Source: Oscillibacter valericigenes Sjm18-20
GTDB lineage: Bacteria > Bacillota > Clostridia > Oscillospirales > Oscillospiraceae
Assembly (NCBI GenBank): GCA_000283575.1
Contig: AP012045.1
Span: 1 to 60,586, forward strand
Direction: 5' to 3'
DNA length: 60,586 bases
The translations under genes and the position numbers were made by a program. Under the pieces are notes generated by a model. The model saw nothing but the letters and a program-made list of their open reading frames with translations, was not told where the DNA came from and did not search any database. Each line of letters starts with the position of its first letter. The stretch's first letter is position 1. Below, piece by piece: positions 16,149 to 23,385 of the stretch.

Positions 16149-16648
16149 AGGGTTATTTAAAAATAGCACTGATACTTTTGACAGTCTTGAGCGTACTTGC
16201 CTTTCGTCATTTTGTGATTAGCCGCGTTGTCGTTGATGGAGTGAGTATGAGCAGCACCTTTTCAGACGGGGATGTTCTATGGGAGAAAAAGTATTCATTG
16301 GAAAGCATCAAGCGTTTTGATATTGTTACCGCAAGAGCATATGGGAAGTTCGTGATAAAAAGAGTAGTAGGTCTTCCCGGCGAAACTTTGCAAATTGTAA
16401 ATGGCGTTTTGTATGTTGACGGTTCGCCACTTGCGGGCGATAAAGACGAAAAAATCAACAATGCTGGGTGTCTCAAAAACCCGGTCACACTTTCTAAAAA
16501 TGAATACTTTCTGATGGGAGACAATCGAAACGAGAGTGTAGACAGTAGGGCGTGGGGGGCAGTTCCCAGAGACAACATTGACGGTATTGTTTTTTATCAA
16601 ATATTTCCGTTTACAAAGATCGGGAACACAGCTGAAAGGATGGCGTAA
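16043..16648 (+). CDS. Type I signal peptidase
   Basis: One N-terminal membrane anchor (about 37-57) then the S26 boxes: DGVSMSSTFSDGD with catalytic Ser68, FVIKRVVGLPGE with catalytic Lys106, and YFLMGDNRNESVDSRAWG. It would cleave secreted plasmid proteins such as the adhesin at 34264. The ATG at 16043 has AAAGGA upstream but gives a 105-nt overlap and an odd Cys/Ser-rich N-terminus; no start codon lies nearer the anchor, so initiation is uncertain. Domain call secure. Confidence 0.85.
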   Translation: MGKRRYSVDDKANSCKSSRDNCYSCGAGSGRNNSVKGYLKIALILLTVLSVLAFRHFVISRVVVDGVSMSSTFSDGDVLWEKKYSLESIKRFDIVTARAYGKFVIKRVVGLPGETLQIVNGVLYVDGSPLAGDKDEKINNAGCLKNPVTLSKNEYFLMGDNRNESVDSRAWGAVPRDNIDGIVFYQIFPFTKIGNTAERMA

Positions 16649-16652
16649 CATT

Positions 16653-16979
16653 GTGAAAGCGCTATATTATAAAAAGGGCTGTTCTCCAGAAATTGTTTTT
16701 TTTGAATCGAGTGATATATCTATTCTGGTTGGCGGAAAACCTCACGTTGAAGCTTTGCTTAATGGAATATGTGCAATCTGGAATGAAAACGCACCAACAT
16801 CCAGAGACAACACTTATCTTAACAGAAATGTTTTTTTTCCGAAGTTCGTAAATAATCACATCGAGGTGATACCGTTCCGCATGTCAAGTGATTTTATCGT
16901 TTGCGGCTACGATAACGGTACTTTGAAAGACGTGCCTTGCGATAAATTGCCGGAATTAAAGGCAATGTTCGGATTTTGA
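16653..16979 (+). CDS. Hypothetical protein, 108 aa
   Basis: Start taken as GTG at 16653, with GAAAGGATGG upstream overlapping the signal peptidase end. The sequence has a strand-rich N-terminus with ISILVGGKPHVEALLNG. Family not assigned; the VGG turn recalls small element-borne DUFs, but I cannot place it. Confidence 0.6.
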   Translation: MKALYYKKGCSPEIVFFESSDISILVGGKPHVEALLNGICAIWNENAPTSRDNTYLNRNVFFPKFVNNHIEVIPFRMSSDFIVCGYDNGTLKDVPCDKLPELKAMFGF

Positions 16980-16981
16980 TA

Positions 16982-16992
16982 CTCACGGTGAG
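16982..16992. promoter_or_regulatory. CTCAC-S-GTGAG operator, site 10
   Basis: CTCACGGTGAG three bases after a stop codon and 15 bp before the next ATG. Confidence 0.85.
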
Positions 16993-17007
16993 GAAAGAAG
17001 GAAAACT

Positions 17008-17367
17008 ATGTTTGATTGGTTCAGATATGTTGCAGAAGAAATGGGCGGAATTGATAGCGAAGCTGCGAAAAGAGAGAGACTTGAAAAGAAAGAGAAAGCA
17101 AAGTTAAATAGGTTTATTTTTACTAAGCTTTCAAAAGCAATCGTAATTGCAGCCGGAGTTCTTTACCTTTCGTCGGCTGGTGCTGCCGTATTCGCAATGA
17201 AATCTACTGGCTACAGCATTCCGTTTATTGTGAAATTTTTTGTTCTATCTGTTGTAGACATTGGCGTAATAATCTCTTTGGTAACAGGAAAGAAAAAAGG
17301 GGAAATAGCGGCACTTATTGGCTGCTTTGTTTTCGTTGTAATACTCTATCTTTCAATCGTAATTTAA
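17008..17367 (+). CDS. Membrane protein, 119 aa
   Basis: A charged amphipathic N-terminus (AAKRERLEKKEKAKLNR) is followed by three hydrophobic spans at about 43-62, 70-90 and 98-118. GAAGGAAAA precedes the ATG. Family unknown. Confidence 0.65.
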   Translation: MFDWFRYVAEEMGGIDSEAAKRERLEKKEKAKLNRFIFTKLSKAIVIAAGVLYLSSAGAAVFAMKSTGYSIPFIVKFFVLSVVDIGVIISLVTGKKKGEIAALIGCFVFVVILYLSIVI

Positions 17368-17384
17368 GAAAGGACGGTAACCAT

Positions 17385-17810
17385 ATGGCCGATAGATTGA
17401 TTGAGCAAAATGATATGCGGACTATAAAGGAATTGGCAATCAAATATAATATGAGCGTTGCTGATTTCGGAAGAAGTATTGTTCGCGTTGCTGAAAGAAA
17501 TCCGGGTAGGTCAGTAAGACTTTCCCGTGAAGAATACAAACACATATATGATGTTTCAAAACGCATTGGATGCACAATGACGCAGTTTTGCTCTATGGCT
17601 TGTCACTCTTTTCTTAATGAAAAAAACAAGCGGATTGATTTTATTACCGATGCCGCAGAAAAGACAAATAGAACTTGCAGAATTGAGGTCAGAATCTTAA
17701 ATACCGCAGAGGATGCGGAACTGTTGAAATATGCAACAGAGTACAGCATGAAAATATCCACGCTGATTCGGTACTGTGCTGTTCATTTTGATGGGCGTAA
17801 ACTTATTTGA
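17385..17810 (+). CDS. Ribbon-helix-helix-like repeat protein, 141 aa
   Basis: Three related segments: MRTIKELAIKYNMSVADFG, RSVRLSREEYKHIYDVSKR, and CRIEVRILNTAEDAELLKY. The last two look like ribbon-helix-helix units, similar in layout to the tandem protein at 5864. It could be a DNA-binding regulator; not proven. GAAAGGACGG precedes the ATG. Confidence 0.55.
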   Translation: MADRLIEQNDMRTIKELAIKYNMSVADFGRSIVRVAERNPGRSVRLSREEYKHIYDVSKRIGCTMTQFCSMACHSFLNEKNKRIDFITDAAEKTNRTCRIEVRILNTAEDAELLKYATEYSMKISTLIRYCAVHFDGRKLI

Positions 17811-17827
17811 AAGGTGGGTACTATTAC

Positions 17828-18220
17828 ATGGTCAAGAGTAATGAAATTCGTTTTGTAAGCGAAGAAGAAAAGAAGAAGATGCAAGAGTATATTGATAAAC
17901 ACGTTGAAAATGAAAAAAAGCGTGACGCTGCAAAGGACAAAGCTTTTCATGCGGCAAAATATGTTCTATATACGCCGCTATCTATTGCTACGCATATTGT
18001 AGCTTGCGCGTTTAAGTTTGCGGGCTATATTACTTCAATTGGACTTCCTTACGGTCTATACTGCATTTACAAAACACTAATTCAGCTTAAAGCGGGAGTT
18101 CCTTTTGCGGAAATCAAACAGACAACCTTTGTCTGTTTGTTCGTCATTCTTCCTTTTGCTGCTTTTGCATTGAATCTAATTTTTGATAAGGTTTCTGAAT
18201 ATTTTTCGTTTCACCGTTAA
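17828..18220 (+). CDS. Membrane protein, 130 aa
   Basis: A 40-residue charged, helical N-terminus precedes hydrophobic spans at about 48-72 and 95-118. ATG at 17828 has GAAAGGTGGG upstream. It is the last gene before the oriT-like region. Family unknown. Confidence 0.63.
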   Translation: MVKSNEIRFVSEEEKKKMQEYIDKHVENEKKRDAAKDKAFHAAKYVLYTPLSIATHIVACAFKFAGYITSIGLPYGLYCIYKTLIQLKAGVPFAEIKQTTFVCLFVILPFAAFALNLIFDKVSEYFSFHR

Positions 18221-18310
18221 AATATTGAGAGTGTAATTTAAACAGCGAAGCAGGAGGGGGCGTGTAGAGTGGCGGCGCGGTACGCGCTTGCAATTCAACA
18301 TATCCTATAC

Positions 18311-18359
18311 TGAGAAAATGAAAAGTGCGTAGCACTTGCAATTTTCTCAGTTTTGTTTT
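18311..18359 (+). terminator. Long-stem terminator before the oriT region
   Basis: TGAGAAAAT pairs with ATTTTCTCA, with an inner AAGTGC/GCACTT stem and GTA loop; TTTTGTTTT follows. Confidence 0.75.
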
Positions 18360-18550
18360 ATCCTATAAATGGTTGAATTGCTTCTTAGCAAGCAGGGGCA
18401 TATGTACTCCCACTTCGTTTCGTACACATGCCGCTTGTTAGTCGCTTTCGGTAAACCGATAGCTGGGGTTGCACCCCCTAATACCCCTGCTTAATTTCAG
18501 ACGGCGCTGAAATTAAAACGATTGCAGCAACGCCGTGCTGCAATTAAATA
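18360..18550. other. Probable origin of transfer (oriT) region
   Basis: Noncoding and packed with inverted repeats, upstream of mobC and the relaxase. Hairpins: CAAGC-AGG-GGCATATGTAC against 18422-18437 (one mismatch); TCGGT/ACCGA at 18448-18459; GGGG/CCCC at 18465-18477; AATTTCAG/CTGAAATT at 18493-18514; TTGCAGCA/TGCTGCAA at 18522-18543. The last two have loops ACGGCG and ACGCCG whose CGGCG and CGCCG are complementary. The C-rich stretch 18474-18490 is a plausible nick vicinity, but I cannot place nic. Confidence 0.6.
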
Positions 18551-18561
18551 CTCACCGTGAG
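18551..18561. promoter_or_regulatory. CTCAC-S-GTGAG operator, site 11
   Basis: Exact CTCACCGTGAG at the boundary of the oriT region and the mob genes. Confidence 0.87.
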
Positions 18562-18575
18562 GATGGAGATACATT

Positions 18576-18719
18576 TTGGATTTTGTTTACTATTTGATTT
18601 TGCTATCTGCTGCTGCATGTATTTATTTCTGTTCCGCCGTTTATAGCGGAAGAATGCGCAATTTCATAAAGGCTATTTGTTACATTCTACTATACATTAT
18701 AGCGTTGCTATTTTTGTGA
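18576..18719 (+). CDS. Small membrane protein, 47 aa
   Basis: TTG start with GGAG 7 nt upstream; reads MDFVYYLILLSAAACIYF then ends with a second hydrophobic span. Almost wholly hydrophobic apart from SGRMRN in the middle, so a two-span helical hairpin. It lies between an operator and mobC, with 14 nt to the next start. Function unknown. Confidence 0.55.
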   Translation: MDFVYYLILLSAAACIYFCSAVYSGRMRNFIKAICYILLYIIALLFL

Positions 18720-18733
18720 AAGGTGCTGGGCGC

Positions 18734-19072
18734 GTGGAAGAAAAAAATAGGAAAAGGAAAAGAAAGTTAAACGTATATCTTCTCGATGAAGAACTTGCAA
18801 TATTAGAAGCAAAAGCTGATGAAGCTGAACTTACAAAATCTGACTATATCAGAAACATGATATTATTCGGCGCGGCACATGAAAGGACTGTATTTTCAAA
18901 ATCAATTGGAGAAAAAATAGAATATGAATTAAATCGAATTGGAAATAATATAAATCAAGTTGCTGTTCGCGCTAATTCAAATAAAACGATAGACGAAAGA
19001 GACTTCCTTTCCCTCTACGACAACTATATGGAACTGCTTGCGGAATGCGACCAATTTTTAAGGGGGAAATGA
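18734..19072 (+). CDS. mobC: MobC-type relaxosome protein
   Basis: A 112-residue basic protein. The N-terminal RKRKLNVYLLDEELAILEAKADEAELTKSDYIRN half is a ribbon-helix-helix region; the C-terminal LNRIGNNINQVAVRANS is the hallmark of bacterial mobilisation proteins MobC. It would bind oriT and help the relaxase. GTG at 18734 follows GAAAGGTG. The stop overlaps the relaxase ribosome site. Confidence 0.85.
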   Translation: MEEKNRKRKRKLNVYLLDEELAILEAKADEAELTKSDYIRNMILFGAAHERTVFSKSIGEKIEYELNRIGNNINQVAVRANSNKTIDERDFLSLYDNYMELLAECDQFLRGK

Positions 19073-19074
19073 TT

Positions 19075-20943
19075 GTGGCAACAACGGAAATTCATATGAT
19101 AACAACAACGCCTGAAAAAGCGTTGCAATATGTAATATCTGATAAAGTAGTCCAAATTACAGATGAAAGTGAAATTAGAAAGGATGTCCCTTATATTTCA
19201 TTTTCAGCGTGTGAAAAACTTTACGTAAAATATCTCACAACGACAACAACAATTAACTGCATTGACAAGAGTAAGCTGATGGCTCAATATTCATTTCTGC
19301 GGGATAAGTACAGCGGAAAAAATAATTGTAGCGGAAAGACAAAGTGTGGCGGTGAAGTTGTAATGTGGCATCTTCATCAAAGTTTTAATGGACATGAGGT
19401 TGATTCAGCAACGGCAAATGAAATTGGAAGAAAACTTGCAGAAGAAGTTTTTAAAGGCTTTACGGTGACTATATCTACCCATGTTAACACCGATAATATC
19501 CACAACCATTTAATTATAAGCGCGTGGAATAAAGAGGGTAAAAAGTGGAACGATTGCCACAGAACTAAACGTGAGATTAGGAAAGTATCTGATAGATTAT
19601 GTGAAGAATATGGATTGAGTGTTCTTGAAAAGACAAGGAACATGAATCTTATAAAGTACAAGGATAAGGATGGCAAAACAAGATACTACGAACCAACGGA
19701 CAGAAAGAATGAAATCATTCGTAAAAGAGAAGCTGGGGAAGCCACTACGGATGATGTGAGAAGCTACCGAAACACACCGGCTTATGAGCAAGCAAACGAG
19801 AAAAGAGAAAGCAATAGAACTGTTATTCAATCCGATATTGACAATCTGCTCCCGGCCTGTAAAACATATTTTGAATTACTCGATAGATTGCGCGATATGG
19901 GCTACACAATTAAAGATAAAAAGAATAACGGCGAATGGCTTTCTCATATATCATTTCAAGCACCGCTACAGGACAAAGCTACACGCGAAGATAAGATTGG
20001 TACGAGCAGGTTTTATACTAGGGAAAACCTTGAAAAATATTTCAGCTTTAAAGAAAAAGAACACGATACTCACCGTGAGGAAGTAACGTTTATACGCAAA
20101 ACGATTCCTTTGTTCGAGAGTTACGCATACGGGAAAACCGATCTTTCACAGATTGATGATAGTTTTAAAACTGTTCGCGCAGGCGGCGACGTTTACGATA
20201 CAGTGCCAAGGACGGAAGCTGAAAAGAAGCTGCTTGCCGATGTTCGCATAAAGGATAACCAAGTTCGGGGACTTATCAACACGGAGCGGCTTCACAAAAT
20301 TATTCAGCAGCAGGAAAAACATCCAAGTAGAAAATATAGTATTTCACCACGGGTAGAAGAAAGACTTGTTGCTCAAATAAGAAGCAGCTTCCAGTGCCTA
20401 AGTTATACCGAACATTACAATATTTACAGTTACCAGCAAATCATCAATTTGTATAAAGCAAACAAAGATAAATACGATAACACTATCCAGAGATTCACTG
20501 ACGCTGGGAAAATGATTGCTCACTTGAAAGGCGTTCTTTTGCTGCCTGAAAAGGCGACTGCCATTAGAGAAAAAATGCAGCATAAGCAAAAAGATATTGC
20601 CTACATTATGGAAAGCTATGATACGGACAAGGTTCTGCTCAAACAATACACGGAGACGATGGAAAAGTATAAAATTGATACTCCGCAAGGGCTTCAAACA
20701 CTTAAAGAAAAAGTTTCTACGTTTGAAACAAAGCAATCCCTTATCAATGGTTATGTTCAAAAAACGCTGTACCAAATGGCGCAACTTGAAAACTGTATGA
20801 GAACGTTTGACAGAATTGATAGGGAACACGGTGCCGGGGACGATGCTGCAATTAAACAATTTGAAAAGCTAGTTATTCATGTTACAGATGAAAGAGAAGA
20901 TGAAAACAAAGTACAAAAAGAGAAAGGGACGAATGAACGATGA
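19075..20943 (+). CDS. MOBP-type relaxase
   Basis: A 622-residue conjugative relaxase that would nick oriT and lead the transferred strand. Metal motif HVNTDNIHNH is at 136-145 (H136, H143, H145). The N-terminal ALQYVISD segment likely contains the nucleophilic Tyr. The C-terminal half is coiled-coil rich. Start taken as GTG at 19075 because AGGGGG is 8 nt away; an ATG at 19069 is only 2 nt from it. An operator is embedded in frame. Neighbours mobC and oriT support the call. Confidence 0.92.
   Translation: MATTEIHMITTTPEKALQYVISDKVVQITDESEIRKDVPYISFSACEKLYVKYLTTTTTINCIDKSKLMAQYSFLRDKYSGKNNCSGKTKCGGEVVMWHLHQSFNGHEVDSATANEIGRKLAEEVFKGFTVTISTHVNTDNIHNHLIISAWNKEGKKWNDCHRTKREIRKVSDRLCEEYGLSVLEKTRNMNLIKYKDKDGKTRYYEPTDRKNEIIRKREAGEATTDDVRSYRNTPAYEQANEKRESNRTVIQSDIDNLLPACKTYFELLDRLRDMGYTIKDKKNNGEWLSHISFQAPLQDKATREDKIGTSRFYTRENLEKYFSFKEKEHDTHREEVTFIRKTIPLFESYAYGKTDLSQIDDSFKTVRAGGDVYDTVPRTEAEKKLLADVRIKDNQVRGLINTERLHKIIQQQEKHPSRKYSISPRVEERLVAQIRSSFQCLSYTEHYNIYSYQQIINLYKANKDKYDNTIQRFTDAGKMIAHLKGVLLLPEKATAIREKMQHKQKDIAYIMESYDTDKVLLKQYTETMEKYKIDTPQGLQTLKEKVSTFETKQSLINGYVQKTLYQMAQLENCMRTFDRIDREHGAGDDAAIKQFEKLVIHVTDEREDENKVQKEKGTNER
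20069..20079. promoter_or_regulatory. CTCAC-S-GTGAG operator, site 12
   Basis: Exact site inside the relaxase gene, read as Thr-His-Arg-Glu. Confidence 0.82.
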
Positions 20944-21332
20944 AACGTAATTTTAAAAAGAGTGATGGAAGAAAAAAGATTGTTATGCAGGGAAAGGGCA
21001 GGGAGTATAGCGATGTTTCAAAAGAAATCGAAAAGATCTTTTTTCAGTGGCTTCAGTGGGCGGGCGTGTCTCCACTGGACTTTTATACGTCTCTAAAAAA
21101 AGAGCCGTATAACATTGCAGAACAGACGCTTGATAATGGCGATGTTTCTGTTGTAATTAACGCGGGCTTTCTTCCTGCTGGTGCGCCTTTGATATGGGAA
21201 AAGAATGGGTGCGTTGGGATAGATGATTTTCACGCAAATGTGCTATTGCTACTTTTGTACATAGCTGCTCATTGCGAGAACAGGGCTTTTAAAAAAGAAG
21301 TTTCTCGGTTCTGCGATAGGCTGATTGCGTAG
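20940..21332 (+). CDS. Hypothetical protein, 130 aa
   Basis: ATGA overlap with the relaxase stop. Basic N-terminus followed by a hydrophobic core near residues 100-112 (VLLLLLYIAAH), more like a buried helix than a span. Possibly a mobilisation accessory, from position only. Family unknown. Confidence 0.6.
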   Translation: MKRNFKKSDGRKKIVMQGKGREYSDVSKEIEKIFFQWLQWAGVSPLDFYTSLKKEPYNIAEQTLDNGDVSVVINAGFLPAGAPLIWEKNGCVGIDDFHANVLLLLLYIAAHCENRAFKKEVSRFCDRLIA

Positions 21333-21386
21333 CATAAGTTTTCACTTAAATAATTATAAAAACTGATATATCCGTGCTTATTAACC

Positions 21387-21439
21387 TTGCATTCTGCTTT
21401 TTTTTAGCGTATAATGTGTTGTATTGTTAATACAATACA
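21387..21439 (+). promoter_or_regulatory. Transfer-operon promoter with inverted-repeat operator
   Basis: TTGCAT-N17-TATAAT (21387-21415). A TGTATTG...CAATACA inverted repeat lies at 21420-21439, 4 bp after the -10. A close copy (16 of 20 bases) follows the promoter at 44068. Confidence 0.8.
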
Positions 21440-21475
21440 TTTATGTATAAGCGAAATTGAAGGGGGTACACAACT

Positions 21476-23350
21476 ATGTCAGACTTTGGCAGTGAAGTGG
21501 GCAATGCTGGCCTTAATATGAGCGGCAATGTCCTTATGAAGCTGTTGGACGCGCTGCTGGCTTTGCTTAATAAAATTTATGAACTTATCCGAGAGCGTTC
21601 TTCTGCTGATTACAAACTCAAAAAAGAGCAGTATGGAGAAGCAAAGGCGAAGTCCGAGCATAAGAAATTTGTTGAAAAAATCGAGGGAAAAACTGGCTAC
21701 GCTAATCACAAGGAATTAGTAAAAGCGGGCGTTCCTCTTACTGCTTGCGGTATTTCTCTTGATGAAATGGGAATGAAAGAACTTTCTGAGCGCTGCAAAC
21801 GCGAGGACATATTATTCTCTGGCATCGAGGATATGAGAGAACGTGAAATGAATGGAAACAAAATGTATATCGTCGAGTGTCGCCAGAGCGACTTGCTTAA
21901 AATGGCAACGCTTATCGACCTGATGAACGATGAAAAGAAAATTGACCGTATCGACGAGGAAATCAACAAAATTAAGGGGCTGGAAAACCCAGCTGGTCAA
22001 CCGAAAGACCTTTCAGAAGAAGACAAACTGGTTATAGAAGAACTTGAACGGCAGAAAGAAGAAATCCGTCAAGGACACAGCAAGGATATGAATGTCGAAC
22101 AGGGCAGGGGAGTATGTGAAAAAGCTGTTGACGGGGAAACGCAGCGTGGCGTTTCCTTTAGTGAAGCCCTTGACCGCTGGACAGGCGGTAAAATCGACAA
22201 AGATACAACTTGCTATGTCGTTGATGCAAATGATCCGTCAAAATATATCGTTTGTACAGCCAAGAATGATACCTACGAAGACCGAGAATATATCAAAACT
22301 GATTATCAAGTATACAACGGTACTAAGCAGGTATACGCGACAAACGATGGACGCTTTGACGGAAGACCAAGTAATTACTGGTTTCAAGAAAAAGCTGTTA
22401 TGCGAGACAAGGGCGGCATGAGTGATTTGGTCATGAAGTTCTATTCGCTTAATGAGGTTGAAGCCTACCGAGAGAACTATAAGACGCAAAACGAAACAGA
22501 ACTTAATGCCTTGCAGGTGGGCAAAGAGGGCAGAAACTACGAAGCTATAACAAGTAAACTGGAAGCCAAGTTGGACGAGTGTCACGCTGTTTATAAGGAT
22601 GGTGCGGTATTAGATAAGGAGACGGGGAAAGCGCTTGTTATGACTGATGGCATGGATGAAGCAAAGAGAGCGGCTATTGCAGAAGCTACGGTTATTGGCA
22701 AGCAAATTACCAACTACAAGGAATTATCTGAAATAGAGGGCGAAATCGGAATTGCAAGAAGCGAAGCACTCGTTGTTTCACAGGGAACGCCGGAGGGGAC
22801 TAAAGCGCAGGAAGCACTTGATAAAATTCAAGAAAAATATAATGCAGCGGTTAAATTGGAAAGTTCCCTGATTGCCGAGAGAAAAAACATCAATGCGGTG
22901 CAGGCCGAACAAGAAGTCAGAACAAAAGATAAAGAGCAGCAGCTTGTTTTGCTTCCACAGGATAAAGAAAAAATCGGCAATCTAAAAGCCAATATTTCCA
23001 AAAAAGAACAGTCGCTTCATGAATTGAGACATGAGATTGAATTTACGGAATATCCCCCAATGGCGGATAAAATGAGAGAAACCGCCGACAAAGCCGAAAA
23101 AGAAATTGAGAGTATGCGGGCTGGTTTGGAAAGCCTGAAACAGCAAGCAATAGAAAATGCAAAAAATGCTGAAAAGCAAGACGGCGGGCGTGATGAGCGC
23201 GTTGACGGCGTGAATGAAACTCATCACACAATGGCGGAATATGAGGGCGAAATTAACGAGACAAAGAAAGATGTGGGGAAAGGCGTGGATATAAAAGAAC
23301 GCGAAACAACGAAACAGATTTCTACGCCAACTTCCAGAGACGATAGATAA
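21476..23350 (+). CDS. T4SS-associated protein, DUF3801/PcfB-like with coiled coil
   Basis: A 624-residue protein. Residues 70-165 (VKAGVPLTACGISLDEMGMK...YIVECRQSDLLKMATLI) resemble a DUF3801/PcfB domain in layout and position. Long charged coiled coils make up most of the remainder, with no membrane span or signal peptide. GAAGGGGG precedes the ATG. It is the first gene of the transfer operon, immediately before VirD4, where PcfB normally sits; PcfB links relaxosome and coupling protein. It is several times longer than typical PcfB. Family assignment moderate. Confidence 0.6.
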   Translation: MSDFGSEVGNAGLNMSGNVLMKLLDALLALLNKIYELIRERSSADYKLKKEQYGEAKAKSEHKKFVEKIEGKTGYANHKELVKAGVPLTACGISLDEMGMKELSERCKREDILFSGIEDMREREMNGNKMYIVECRQSDLLKMATLIDLMNDEKKIDRIDEEINKIKGLENPAGQPKDLSEEDKLVIEELERQKEEIRQGHSKDMNVEQGRGVCEKAVDGETQRGVSFSEALDRWTGGKIDKDTTCYVVDANDPSKYIVCTAKNDTYEDREYIKTDYQVYNGTKQVYATNDGRFDGRPSNYWFQEKAVMRDKGGMSDLVMKFYSLNEVEAYRENYKTQNETELNALQVGKEGRNYEAITSKLEAKLDECHAVYKDGAVLDKETGKALVMTDGMDEAKRAAIAEATVIGKQITNYKELSEIEGEIGIARSEALVVSQGTPEGTKAQEALDKIQEKYNAAVKLESSLIAERKNINAVQAEQEVRTKDKEQQLVLLPQDKEKIGNLKANISKKEQSLHELRHEIEFTEYPPMADKMRETADKAEKEIESMRAGLESLKQQAIENAKNAEKQDGGRDERVDGVNETHHTMAEYEGEINETKKDVGKGVDIKERETTKQISTPTSRDDR

Positions 23351-23354
23351 TATC

Positions 23355-23365
23355 CTCACCGTGAG
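23355..23365. promoter_or_regulatory. CTCAC-S-GTGAG operator, site 13
   Basis: Exact site between the DUF3801-like gene and virD4, 20 bp before the ATG. Confidence 0.85.
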
Positions 23366-23385
23366 GACGGAAAGAAGTTGAACGA

